Shown piece after piece: positions 49,695-60,899 of a DNA stretch of 64,000 nucleotides (the stretch's first letter is position 1; every line of letters starts with the position of its first letter). This DNA comes from Symbiodinium natans (Eukaryota; Sar; Dinophyceae; Suessiales; Symbiodiniaceae): assembly GCA_905221605.1 (NCBI GenBank), contig CAJNDS010002610.1:62001-126000 (forward strand), given 5' to 3'. Both the position numbers and the translations under genes were made by a program. The notes under the pieces were generated by a model that ran no database searches, had not been told where the DNA came from, and saw only the letters and a program-made list of their open reading frames with translations.

Positions 49695-50045
49695 GGGGCC
49701 CGATTTGGCCAAATTTTGCCGGGCAAAATTTGGCCAAATCGAGCCGCGCATTTCTCATCGCGTACGACGAGCAGCCTGATTAGGCCAAATTTTGCCCGCA
49801 GGCTGCTGAAAAGCGCGGCTCGATTTGGCCAAATTTTGCCGGGCAGCCTCCGGGCAAAATTTGGCCAAATCGGGCTGCCCTTCGTATGCGATGAGAAATG
49901 CGCGGCTCGATTTGGCCAAATCTTGCCCGGAGGCTGCCCGGCAAAATTTGGCCAAATCGAGCCGCGCCTTTCTGGAGGCCCGAAATTATTTAAACTATCG
50001 CGGCTCGATTTGGCCAAATTGTGCCGGGCAGCCTCCGGGCACTTT
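49695..50045. repeat. Array of long hairpins built on TTTGGCCAAA
   Basis: The 20-bp arm CGATTTGGCCAAATTTTGCC (49701-49720) is followed, after one base, by its perfect reverse complement (49722-49741). Further copies in alternating orientation, joined by GCAGCCTCCGG or GAGCCGCGC, continue to about 50045. A second set begins at about 50446. The repeated frames are artefacts of the palindromes. Confidence 0.9.
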
Positions 50046-50139
50046 TGGCCCCCCCCCTTTTCGGATTTAAATTATTTAAATTATTTAAATGATTTAAATT
50101 ATTTAATTCCAGGGTGGAATTAAATAATTTTAATAATTT

Positions 50140-50365
50140 AAAGCCCCCTTGCCCTTATTTTGCTAGCTTTCTGAAACGACAAGGACAACAACACATAGAA
50201 AGAGAGGAAAGGAATGAAACAATAGGCAGTGGAGCTCTTCAGTGTCTTTACCTATCTCTTTTCTTCTTTTTCTTTTTCATTCAATAAGGAAAAGAAGCTT
50301 CCTTTGGTGTGATTTTGAGATTTAAAAGAGAACAAGAGAAGAGAAGGGAGACCCGGGCTCGTAAT
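50140..50365 (+). repeat. Third copy of the purine-rich segment
   Basis: CCCTTGCCCTTATTTTGCTAG through AAGAGAACAAGAGAAGAGAA repeats 49395-49610 with an offset near 747 bp. The duplication unit therefore includes the hairpin leader. Confidence 0.85.
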
Positions 50366-50539
50366 TTAGTATTGAGGGGGAGGCCCGGGCTCGTGATTTA
50401 GTATCGGGGAATTTAAACAATCAATTTCATTTCAATGTCCAGGGGCCCGATTTGGCCAAATCTTGCCGGGCAAAATTTGGCCAAATCGAGCCGCGCATTT
50501 CTCATCGCGTACGACGAGCAGCCCGATTTGGTTTTCCAG

Positions 50540-52150
50540 AGCGCCACTGCGGGCCCGGCAAATTTCGACCCGCAAAGTTGTTCCTACCCTGTCCCGTTTT
50601 GTGTGGTATTTGCAGGACTTTTCCAGGGTGCCAAGGGAATCCCGGCAAATTTTGACCGGCAAATGTTGTTCCTACCCGTTCCCGTTTTGTGTGGTATTTG
50701 CATCACTTTTCCATGGTGCCAAGGGGATCCCGGCAAATTTTGACCCGCAAAGTTGTTCCTACCCTTTCCCGTTTTGTGTGGTATTTGCATCACTTTTCCA
50801 GGGTGCCAAGGGAATCCCGGCAAATTTTGACCCGCAAAGTTGTTCCTACCCTTTCCCGTTTTGTGTGGCATTTGCAGGACTTTTCCAGGGTGCCAAGGGA
50901 ATCCTGGCAAATTTTGACCGGAAAAGTTGTTCCTACCCTTTCCCGTTTTGTGTGGTATTTGCAGGACTTTTCCAGGGTGCCAAGGGAATCCCGGCAAATT
51001 TTGACCGGCAAAGTTGTTCCTACCCGTTCCCGTTTTGTGTGGTATTTGCATCACTTTTCAAGGGTGCCAAGGGGATCCCGGCAAATTTTGACCGGCAAAG
51101 TTGTTCCTACCCTTTCCCGTGTTGTGTGGTATTTGCATCACTTTTCCCGGGTGCCAAGGGGGTCCCGGCAAATTTTGACCCGCAAAGTTGTTCCTACCCG
51201 TTCCCGTTTTGTGTGGTATTTGCATCACTTTTCCCGAGTGCCAAGGGGATCCCGGCAAATTTTGACCGGCAAAGTTGTTCCTACCCTTTCCCGTTTTGTG
51301 TGGTATTTGCAGGACTTTTCTAGGGTGCCAAGGGAATCCCGGCAAATTTTGACCGGCAAAGTTGTTCCTACCCTTTCCCGTTTTGTGTGGTATTTGCAGG
51401 ACTTTTCCAGGGTGCCAAGGGAATCCCGGCAAATTTTGACCGGCAAAGTTGTTCCTACCCTTTCCCGTTTTGTGTGGTATTTGCAGGACTTTTCCAGGGT
51501 GCCAAGGGAATCCCGGCAAATTTTGACCGGCAAAGTTGTTCCTACCCGTTCCCGTTTTGTGTGGTATTTGCATCACTTTTCCAGGGTGTGAAGGGGATCC
51601 CGGCAAATTTTGACCGGCAAAGTTGTTCCTACCCTTTCCCGTTTTGTGTGGTATTTGCATCACTTTTCTAGGGTGCCAAGGGAATCCCGGCAAATTTTGA
51701 CCGGCAAAGTTGTTCCTACCCGTTTCCCGTTTTGTGTGGTATTTGCAGGACTTTTCTAGGGTGCCAAGGGAATCCCGGCAAATTTTGACCCGCAAAGTTG
51801 TTCCTACCCGTTCCCGTTTTGTGTGGTATTTGCATCACTTTTCCGGGGTGCCAAGGGAATCCCGGCAAATTTTGACCGGCAAATGTTGTTCCTACCCTTT
51901 CCCGTTTTGTGTGGTATTTGCAGGACTTTTCCCGGTGCCAAGGGGATCCCGGCAAATTTTGACCGGCAAAGTTGTTCCTACCCTTTCCCGTTTTGTGTGG
52001 TATTTGCAGGACTTTTCCGGGGTGCCAAGGGGATCCCGGCAAATTTTGACCGACAAAGTTGTTCCTACCCTTTCCCGTTTTGTGTGGTATTTGCATCACT
52101 TTTCCAGGGTGCCAAGGGGATCCCGGCAAGTTTTGACCGGCAAAGTTGCT
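50540..52150 (+). repeat. 87-bp satellite, about 18-19 copies
   Basis: GTTGTTCCTACCC recurs every 87 bp (50577, 50665, 50752, 50839 and so on, to about 52060). Each unit has GGCAAATTTTGACC, CGTTTTGTGTGGTATTTGCA and either GGACTTTTC or TCACTTTTC. The unit is 29 codons long and lacks stops in several frames of both strands, so open frames of up to 300 codons result (29-residue periods reading IPHKTGKGRNNFAGQNLPG or GIPANFDRQSCSYPFPF). The start and end follow repeat borders, and there is no non-repetitive domain. Treated as satellite. Confidence 0.9.
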
Positions 52151-52199
52151 CCTGCCCCAGGCCCTCCTGGGCCCCAAGAAGCAATGAAACATAAGAAAC

Positions 52200-52588
52200 A
52201 GATGAAGGATGAAGCAGATGAAGCAGATCATGAAGATGATGAAGATGATGGAGATGATGAAGATGATGAAGATGATGAAGATGATGAAGATGATGAAGAT
52301 GATGAAGATGATGAAGATGATGAAGATGATGAAGATGATGAAAATGATGAAGATGATGAAGATGATGAAGATGATGAAGATGATGATGAAGCTGATTGGG
52401 ATCATTGATGTCAAGGATGCACATGAAACATATTGAAACAACCGTGGAGATGAGAGAGATGATGGGGATGATGAAAAAAGATGATGAAGATGATGAAGAT
52501 GATGATGATAGATGATGAAGATGATGACGATAATGAAGATGATGATGATGATGCGGATGAGGATGAGGATGATGATGATGAAGCTGAT
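52200..52588 (+). repeat. GATGAA / GATGAT minisatellite
   Basis: Tandem GATGAAGAT units. One frame reads poly-Asp/Glu, continuing from the 87-bp satellite; the other strand reads Ile/Phe. A composition artefact. Confidence 0.95.
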
Positions 52589-52604
52589 TGAGGGGGCCCT
52601 CCCC

Positions 52605-55325
52605 CTCCAGGATTTAAATGATTTAAATTATTTAAATTATTTAAATTATTTAAATTATTTAAGTTATTTAATTACCGGGCCCGATTTACAAAATTTAAAT
52701 ATGAAGCTCCCGAATTAAATATTCATATTTAAATCGTGGCCTTCATATTTAAATTATTTAAATCGGGCCCGGGAATTAAATAATTTAAATAATTTAAATA
52801 ATTTAAATCCTGGAGGGGGGGGGGGGCCTCCTCCCCCAGGAGGAATTAAATAATTTAAATATGAAGGCCTCGATTTAAATATGAATATTTAATTCGGGGC
52901 CTTCATATTTAAATTATTTAATTCCTCCTGCGGGAGGAAGCCCGGCCCCCCCCCCCTCCCGGATTTAAATTATTTAAATTATTTAAATTATTTAAATTAT
53001 TTAAATTATTTAAATTATTTAATTCCCGGGCCCGAATTAAATAATTTAAATATGAAGCTCCCGAATAAAATATTCATATTTAAACCGTGGCCTTCATATT
53101 TAAATTATTTAAATCGGGCCCGGGAATTAAATAATTTAAATAATTTAAATAATTTAAATCCTGGAGGGGGGGGGCGGGCCTCCTCCCCCAGGAGGAATTA
53201 AATAATTTAAATATGAAGGCCTCGATTTAAATATGAATATTTAATTCGGGGCCTTCATATTTAAATTATTTAATTCCTCCTGCAAAAGGAGGCCCGGCCC
53301 CCCCCCCCTCCAGGATTTAAATTATTTAAATTATTTAAATTATTTAAATTATTTAATTCCCGGGCCCGAACTAAATAATTTAAATATGAAGCTCCCGAAT
53401 TAAATATTCATATTTAAACCGTGGCCTTCATATTTAAATTATTTAAATCGGGCCCGGGAATTAAATAATTTAAATAATTTAAATAATTTAAATCCTGGAG
53501 GGGGGGGGGGCCTCCTCCCCCAGGAGGAATTAAATAATTTAAATATGAAGGCCTCGATTTAAATATGAATATTTAATTCGGGGCCTTCATATTTAAATTA
53601 TTTAATTCCTCCTGCAAAAGGAGGCCCGGCCCCCCCCCCTCCCGGATTTAAATTTATTTAAATTATTTAAACTATTTAATTCCCGGGCCCGATTTAAATA
53701 ATTTAAATATGAAGGCCACGATTTAAATATGAATATTTAATTCGGGAGCTTCATATTTAAATTATGTAAATCGGGCCCGGTAATTAAATAATTTAAATAA
53801 TTTAAATAAATTTTCAATAATTTTAAATAATTTAAATAATTTAAATCCTGGAGGGGGGGGGGGCCTCCTCCCCCAGGAGGAATTAAATAATTTAAATATG
53901 AAGGCCTCGATTTAAATATGAATATTTAATTCGGGGCCTTCATATTTAAATTATTTAATTCCTCCTGCGGGAGGAGGCCCGGCCCCCCCCCCCCCTCCAG
54001 GATTTAAATTATTTAAATTATTTAAATTATTTAAATTATTTAAATTATTTAAATGATTTAAATTATTTAAATTATTTAAATTATTTAATTCCCGGGCCCG
54101 ATTTAAATAATTTAAATATGAAGCTCCCGAATTAAATATGAATATTTAAATCGTGGCCTTCATATTTAAAATATTTAAATCGGGCCCGGGAATTAAATAA
54201 TTTAAATAATTTAAAAAATTTAAATAATTTAAATAATTTAAATAATTTAAATCCTGGAGGGGGGGGGGGGGCGGGCCTCCTCCCGCAGGAGGAATTAAAT
54301 AATTTAAATATGAAGGCCCCGAATTAAATATTAATATTTAATTCGGAGCCTTCATATTTAAATTGTTTAATTCTTCCTGCGGGAGGCCCCCTCCAGGATT
54401 TAAATTATTTAAATTATTTAAATTATTAAAATTATTTAATTCCCGGGCCCGATTTAAATAATTTAAATATGAAGGCCACGATTTAAATATGAATATTTAA
54501 TTCGGGAGCTTCATATTTAAATTATTTAAATCGGGCCCGGGAATTAAATAATTTAAATAATTTAAATAATTTAAATAATTTAATTAATTTAAATAATTTA
54601 AATAATTTAAATAATTTAAATAATTTAAATAATTTAAATAATTTAAATAATTTAAATAATTTAAATCCTGGAGGGGGGGGGGCCGGGCCTCCTCCCGCGG
54701 AGGAATTAAATAATTTAAATATGAAGGCCCCGAATTAAATATTCATATTTAATTCGGGGCCTTCATATTTAAATTATTTAATTCTTCCTGCGGGAGGAGG
54801 CCCGCCCCCCCCCTCCAGGATTTAAATTATTTAAATTATTTAAATTATTTAAATTATTTAAATTATTTAATTCCCGGGCCCGAATTAAATAATTTAAATA
54901 TGAAGCTCCCGAATTAAATATTCATATTTAAATCGTGGCCTTCATATTTAAAGTATTTAAATCGGGCCCGGGAATTAAATAATTTAAATAATTTAAATAT
55001 TCTAAATAATTTAAATAATTTAAATATTTTAAGTCCTGGAGGGGGGGGGGCGGGCCTCCTCCCGCAGGAAGAATTAAATAATTTAAATATGAAGGCTCCG
55101 AATTAAATATTAATATTTAATTCGGGGCCTTCATATTTAAATTATTTAATTCCTCCTGCGGGAGGAGGCCCGCCCCCCCCCCTCCAGGATTTAAATTATT
55201 TAAATTATTTAAATTACTTAAATTATTTAAATTATTTAATTCCCGGGCCCGAATTAAATAATTTAAATATGAAGCTCCCGAATTAAATATTCATATTTAA
55301 ATCGGGGCCTTCATATTTAATTCAG
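52605..55325. repeat. Nested-palindrome AT/GC satellite, about seven units
   Basis: Units of about 330-413 bp, counted by CCTGGAGGGGGGG near 52799, 53160, 53490, 53850, 54254, 54667 and 55036. Each unit has three layers: runs of the 9-mer AAATTATTT, a GGGCCCG/CGGGCCC pair enclosing ATATGAAGCTCCCGAATTAA and its complement, and a CCTCCTCCC(G/C)CAGGAGG pair enclosing ATATGAAGGCC(T/C)CGA. Almost all of the sequence can pair with a neighbour within the unit. No gene. Confidence 0.95.
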
Positions 55326-55345
55326 GCCTGGGACCCCCCCTAGGA

Positions 55346-55456
55346 CCTAAAATAGGGTCTATTTGGAAGTTGGCTCTTGTAAATAAGTATACGTTTTGGG
55401 GCCTTTTTTCCTCTTGTGAACACGAGTGCCAGCTTCCAAATAAACCCTATTTAAGC
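55346..55456. mobile_element. Candidate MITE-like inverted-repeat element
   Basis: The left arm CTAAAATAGGGTCTATTTGG, continuing AAGTTGGCTCTTGT, faces a right arm. Read on the minus strand, the right arm is GCTTAAATAGGGTTTATTTG then GAAGCTGGCACTCGTG. About 33-bp arms surround a roughly 45-bp centre. No coding capacity and no clear target duplication. Another copy of one arm lies at 46644, and both copies sit next to G/C runs. Confidence 0.5.
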
Positions 55457-55704
55457 TGCACACGGGGGGGGGGGGGGCGAATCTGCGCCGAGCTCTCGCA
55501 ATATTCTTGGGTACCTTACATGTGGGAGAGCCACAAAGCAAAGTGTTGATGGTCTAGGGTTTGGGGGGAGGGGCCTGGGAGAGGTTAAGGTTCAGGGCCT
55601 AGGATCTAGGGTTCCTTAGGCTTGGGTTTTGCTGTAGTCTTGTCTTGACATCAGCAAGAAACCCCTCGGGACTAAATGTAAGTTCAGAACCATGCTTCTT
55701 GTGG

Positions 55705-55774
55705 TTTTCCGGAGGCGCTTATGCGGGGCGATGTAGTCGTCGATGTTGTGGATGTTCGTCGTCATGTACATGAA
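55705..55774 (-). CDS. Possible exon, unrecognised
   Basis: The acceptor CTTGTTCTAG (55775-55784) opens the frame FMYMTTNIHNIDDYIAPHKR, with good coding texture. The donor is uncertain (GC or GA just after KRL). An upstream stretch, SETTVRKDALFSKGKSGG, at about 55860-55800 may belong to the same gene. Family unknown. Confidence 0.3.
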
Positions 55775-56878
55775 CTAGAACAAGCCTTCTTCGGTGAACC
55801 CACCTGACTTGCCCTTGGAGAAGAGGGCATCTTTTCTCACCGTTGTTTCGCTGTTGATGTTTGGCCTTAATCTCTCTTCCGAACCATCCCCAGGCTTTGC
55901 AGAACCCCTCTCGAAAACACCCCGCAATAGGCACACAAATGCTCCTCGCAATAGGTACACGAATGCTGAGAAGCCCCAGTCAGAAGGGCCCGCATCATGG
56001 CCGGTACCCGAAATTTAGGGTCCAGGATCTTGAGGGTTTAGGGTCTTTAGGGAACCGAAGGGGATGTATAGGGTTTGGGGTTTTAGGCGTTAGGGTTTAG
56101 GGTCACTAGGGTCGTCAGGGCTTGGGGCCTGGAGAGCTTAGGGTCTGGGCATTCTCTTCGCAAAACATCCGTTGAGAAGGTTAGGGTTTGGGGTTGAGGG
56201 TTGAGGGTTGAGGGTTTAGGGTTTAGGGTTTAGGCTTTAGGGTTTGGGGTTTAGAGTTTAGGGTTTAGGGTTGAGGGTTTAGGGGGTTAGGCGCACCACA
56301 ACCCAAATGCCCAGAAAACCCAAAACCAAGCCCCTCAAGACCCGAAGCCTGCAAACCCCCAAGTTCTCTTAAGCCCCCGAGACCCCCAAACAAGTATGTA
56401 GACTCACCCTGACCCCTAACCCCTAAGCCCTAACCCTAAACCCTAAGCCCTAAACCCTAAACCCTAAACCTTAAAGACCCCAAAGCACCCTCCCAAAGCC
56501 CGGACCAATACTGGCTCTCCCACTCCCCTGCGCCTGGGCCATACCCGCCTCACCTGAGGGCTTCTGCTAGGGTTTAGGGTTTAGGGTTTAGGCTTTAGGG
56601 TTTGACAGCAAAAGGAAGTGCACAAGCTAAATTGGAGCGATGGGGTTTAGGGTTTAGGGTGGAGGCCAGTCCAAGTCCAAGTTCAGGTAGAGTCTACCCT
56701 CTTGCCTAGTGTAGGGTAACCCCACCCTAAGAAACCCTACAGGCTCTATGCACTCTGTGAACCCTATAAATACTATGAAGCCCTATGAACAATATAAACT
56801 CTGTAAACCCTGTAAACGTATGAGCCCTATACACTCTGCAAACCCTCAAGCGGCGGGACCCCGTCGGGCCTTCCAAAC

Positions 56879-56995
56879 GGAAGCCAAACTAAGTTGCTAA
56901 GTTCACAAACCCCCCAAAAGTATAGGGAGTTATAGTATCCCAGAAAGTGTAAAGTGTACTCATTCAGCTACAAAGAAACAACTGCGACATGGTGC
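56879..56995 (+). repeat. Dispersed subtelomeric repeat, copy 1
   Basis: CCAAACTAAGTTGCTAAGTT, AACCCCCCAAAAGTATA and AAGTGTAAAGTGTACTCATT, then CAGCTAC, recur in the same order at 62576-62712. Not telomeric heptads. Confidence 0.8.
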
Positions 56996-56999
56996 AGCC

Positions 57000-57480
57000 G
57001 GCTCGCCCCACGGACCCCAGTTCACGGTGATGAAGCGGCATGGCGCTCGGTCGCCCTGGGCATGCTCTTTGTGTCGGGATGAGGACTTAGGGTTTAGGGT
57101 TATGTGATGGGTTCAGGGTTTGCCGCTTCGGGTTAGTTATATGTAATTACATAGAGTCGCCAACCACTTCCTACTTTAGTTTTTGTGGGGGGGGGGGGGG
57201 TCATACTTACGCAGAGCGAAGTATGCCCCTACTATAATTATAATGTCTAGGCTTTCGCGAGTGGCAGGTGTAGTTCGGTAGAGTTCGCGACTGCGGGTTT
57301 TTTCGGAGTTACCAGGACGTGGGAAGAGGGAATGTAGGGACTGAGAGTTGTCAGCACTTGGTGGCCCAGTGGTAGCCTTTACTGTTTTTTTTTTTGGTTC
57401 TGGGTTCCCTGATAAAGTAACTAACCCCCCAAAAAGGGTGCGCTTCGAATATGGGTACTGGGCTACCAAGTTGTGCGCCT
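57000..57480. other. Spacer without a gene
   Basis: A 14-nt G-run near 57187 and AACCCCCCAAAAAGGGTGCG at about 57424, which resembles the core of the dispersed repeat at 62628. No coding region seen. Confidence 0.4.
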
Positions 57481-58084
57481 TAAACACTAAACCCTAAAAC
57501 CCCTAAAAACCCTAAAACCCCTGAAACCCCTAAACCCTAAACCCTAAACCTCACCTTTAAGCTGTGGCTGCTTTGGTTAGCAGCGTTTCTCGTTTGGCAA
57601 TGCGCGACACAGTGTCTTCCGGGATGGGGGTCTCAACTTAAAGGGCACGGCCCTAGGCTTTGGGGTCTCATACCCTCACCTAAACCCTAAACCCTAAACC
57701 CTAAACCCTAAACCCTAAAATGGCACGCACACACACACAACCCCCCCCCCCCGCCCTTGGTGTGGTTCTGGGTTGCTTCTCGGGTTTAGGGTTTAGGGTT
57801 TAAGGTTTAGGACTTTAGGGTTTTAAGGTTTAGGGCTTTCGGGCTTCCGGTTTAGGGTTTGGGGTTTAGTGTTTTTGGGTTTGGGGCTTAGGGGCACTGG
57901 GGTACCGGCTAAAAGGGTGGTGGGGGGGGGGGGGGAACGGTTCTGGGTTTAGGGGCTGAAATATGAGTAGGCTAGCAGAAAATCCCAAGCTTAAGCCCAG
58001 ATGAAGCCTCGGGCTAGTGCTTGTTAGAACAATAAGCAGTCTTACTGACTCCAGCGAGTGGCAAGGCCATCTATGTCTGATCGC

Positions 58085-58364
58085 CATTCAGATCCACAGC
58101 AGCTTGCAGAGAGGACTTCGTAGACCGAATGTCCTTCTTGCTGATCTCCGCACTTGCAAAGACGCGGATGAGCTCCCAATCCTCATTGTCCGGCATGTCC
58201 GGGTGTGGCATCACGAACAGGGGGCGGTGTGTCGGGCCGCGGTCCGGCTGCTTCCGTTTGTTGTCGCGCAGCTGCTTTGCATCAGTCACACCCACTTGCT
58301 TGCGCAGCTCGGAAAACTTGACATGTTCCTCGCGCCCGTGGATTTCGTGCTCCTCGGTCGAGCT
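58085..58364 (-). CDS. Likely internal exon, unrecognised protein
   Basis: The minus strand from a CTGCAG acceptor at 58365-58370 to a GC donor (AATG|GCGATC) at 58084 gives about 93 codons. It includes GREEHVKFSELRKQVGVTD, AKQLRDNKRKQPDRGPTHRP, LFVMPHPDMPDNEDWELIR and FASAEISKKDIRSTK. It is highly charged and free of repeats, with strong G/C in third positions. The GC donor matches the SDR gene's intron style; the base after the acceptor is A. Family unknown; likely soluble. It is the most convincing coding sequence inside the telomere-like domain and is flanked directly by CCCTAAA blocks. Confidence 0.5.
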
Positions 58365-58739
58365 CTGCAGGACAATGGATGAGCACATCCAGTTTCCACT
58401 GCACGCCAAATACTCTGCAAAGAGCCAACCCTAAACCCTAAACCCCAAACCCCAAACCCCAAACCCTAAACTCTAAACCCTAAACCCTAAACCCCAAACC
58501 CTAAACTCTAAACCCTAAACCCCAAACCCTAAACCCCAAACCCTGCACTGTCACTAGCCTCGCCCGGAAACTCGAAAGAGCAAGGGCACCTTCAAGCTTG
58601 CAACCGACCACCTTTTGTGGCTTTTTCCAGGGTTTTGTCAGTCAACCGTCAGGCCGTTGGTGCCCTTCTAGCCCTAAACCCTAAACCCTAAACCCTAAAC
58701 CCTAAGCCCTAATCCTTGAGCCCTGAGCCCTGAACCGTT

Positions 58740-59030
58740 CATGATTTTCCAACTGCAACCATCCAGGGTTTTAGGGTTTAGGGCCACCCTACACCCCTCA
58801 ACCCTAAACTCTATACGCTGGCTGGACCCAAAACCCTCAACCCTGTTTGGTTGAGCCGAAAACCTTACTCAAACCCAAAGCTCATGAACACCCTGCACCG
58901 TTTATGGACCCTTGAATACAAACCTTGAAGCCCAACAAAACCCTTGAAACGCCATAAGCCCTTCAACCCCTGGGCGCTCTAAATGCACAACTGTGTGGTG
59001 CTTATACGTTTTTCGGGTTGTAAAAACCAC
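58740..59030. other. Spacer without a gene
   Basis: Contains scattered CCCTCAACCCT and CCCTTGAA-type degenerate heptads but no coding region. Confidence 0.4.
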
Positions 59031-59465
59031 CCTAAACCCTAAACCCTAAACCCTAAACCATAGGCTTAAGCCTTAAGCCTTACAGCCGCTCGTGCCTCAG
59101 GTCGCGCCCCTTCGCTGCTGAAGACCGCCAGCTGATCGAGCAGCGCATTGGCTGCACAGTAGTTCACCTCCCAGGGAATTGTGGGCGAAGGCCTAGGGTT
59201 TAGGGTTTGGGGTTTAGGGTTTAGGGTTTGGGGTTTAGGGTTTGGGGTTTAGGGGTTTCGGGCGAAGCCCTAAGCCCTAAGCCCTAAGCCCTAGGCCCTG
59301 TAGGTCCCAAACCCAAAGCCCCGACCACAGCTTCCAAAGGGCCTCTGCAACCTGAATTCGCATCTTTTGATCATGCGGACTCTGCATTCGGGTCTTGAAC
59401 TTCAGGCTCCAAGCCCATAGGGTTTAAAATTTAGGGTTTAGGGTTTAGGGTTTAGGGGTTAAACT

Positions 59466-59705
59466 CTAAACCCTCCGCGCTTGGGGTATGGGTTCACGGC
59501 CGAACATCAAAAAACTCACTGGGGCGTGAGGATGCGCGGCGCTGATCAAGAAAGACAAGCTGCGTTTAGGGCTTAAGCTTAAGGAATTGGAATTGGCACG
59601 GGCCCTTTTGGCAGTCGATATGTCGAAATATACAGGGACGAAAAGTGGGACAATAGTGGTATCCTTTTCGCACTCTACTCCCTGAACGTCAGGCTTGGAA
59701 AACAA
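59466..59705 (-). CDS. Weak coding-like stretch, unrecognised
   Basis: The minus-strand frame reads KPDVQGVECEKDTTIVPLFV, then PVYFDISTAKRARANSN. No splice sites or family could be assigned. Possibly chance. Confidence 0.15.
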   Translation of the reverse strand: MFSKPDVQGVECEKDTTIVPLFVPVYFDISTAKRARANSNSLSLSPKRSLSFLISAAHPHAPVSFLMFGREPIPQARRV

Positions 59706-60779
59706 TAAGCGTGAGTGTTCGGGCTTCGGATCTACCCTAAACCCTAAACCCTAAACCCTAAACCCTACACCCTAAACCCTAACCCTAAACCCTAAACCCG
59801 AAACCCTAGGAGCTTGCGGTGGAGGGGTGAACGCCCAACTGCTCCCGTCCTGCCCAGCATATCCGAACAGCGAGGAGGTGGAGGAGAAGCCGACGGTCCA
59901 CTGGAGCGGCCACTGCAGCTCCTGCTTGGAGGTTCAGCCAGCGGTTTAGGGTTTAGGGTTTAGGGTTTAGGGTTTAGGGTTTAGGGTTCAGGGTTCAGGG
60001 TTGAATCATAACCACGCTAGGGTACTTAAGGGGCTTATGAATGGGGTATAGCTACAGTTATGAGTGGGTTGTGTGTACCCTGAACCTCCAAGTCCCCCCG
60101 CCCTCTTGGAAAGGTGCTTGGGTCAGTGGATTGGTTGGGGGCTTTGGCTTTGGGTTAGGCTTGTGAACTACGAAAATCTTGAAAGCTCCCCTAAACCCTG
60201 CACCCTAAACCCAAACTCTAAAGCTTTATCGACCTTCTACCCTGCTGCTGTAGGAGCCTAAATAGTTAGAACAGGGTTTTGGGGGGGTATGAGAATATAT
60301 TAATATAGGGATCATACGGGAATACTATTATTACCCCTAAACCCCAAACCCTAAACCCTAAACACTAAACCCTAAACGCGAAACCCCAAACCCTAAACCC
60401 TAAACCCTACACCCTAGAAGCTATTCGCCGCAGCTGGCAAGCTCAGCGCTGGATGCAAGAACTGCGGCTGGCCTAGACTGAAAACCCGCAACATGGACTT
60501 GCAAGCTCAGCCTGACTCACATTCCGCCACTGCGCAACCCTAAACCCTAAACCCCAAACCCTAAACCCTAGCCCTAAACCCTAAACCCCAAACCCTAAAC
60601 CCTAGCCCTAAACCCTAAACCCTAAACCCTAAACCCCAAACCCCAAACCCTAAACCCTAAGACGCCTTCGCAGCATTCAGCAGGGCCACCAGCATGCCGC
60701 ATTTTGGCTGGGCCACCTGCACCGCTTCACTCGGGTGTAGGGGCTTTTATCTCCCAGAATGGGCAGACAAACATACATT

Positions 60780-60852
60780 TGAATTTATACATACATACAT
60801 ACATATACATATACATATACATGTATATGTATATATATATATATATATACGT
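60780..60852 (+). repeat. ATAC / TA microsatellite
   Basis: ACATACATACATATACATAT runs into (TA)n between two telomere-like blocks. Confidence 0.9.
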
Positions 60853-60899
60853 CTAACCCCAACCGCTAAACCCTAAACCCTAAACCCCAAACAAACATA

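Noticed and set aside
50463-52441. Protein-coding genes of about 230-300 codons in the 87-bp satellite
   Set aside because: A unit length divisible by three gives open frames on both strands at once. Borders coincide with the satellite, and there is no unique domain or plausible start.
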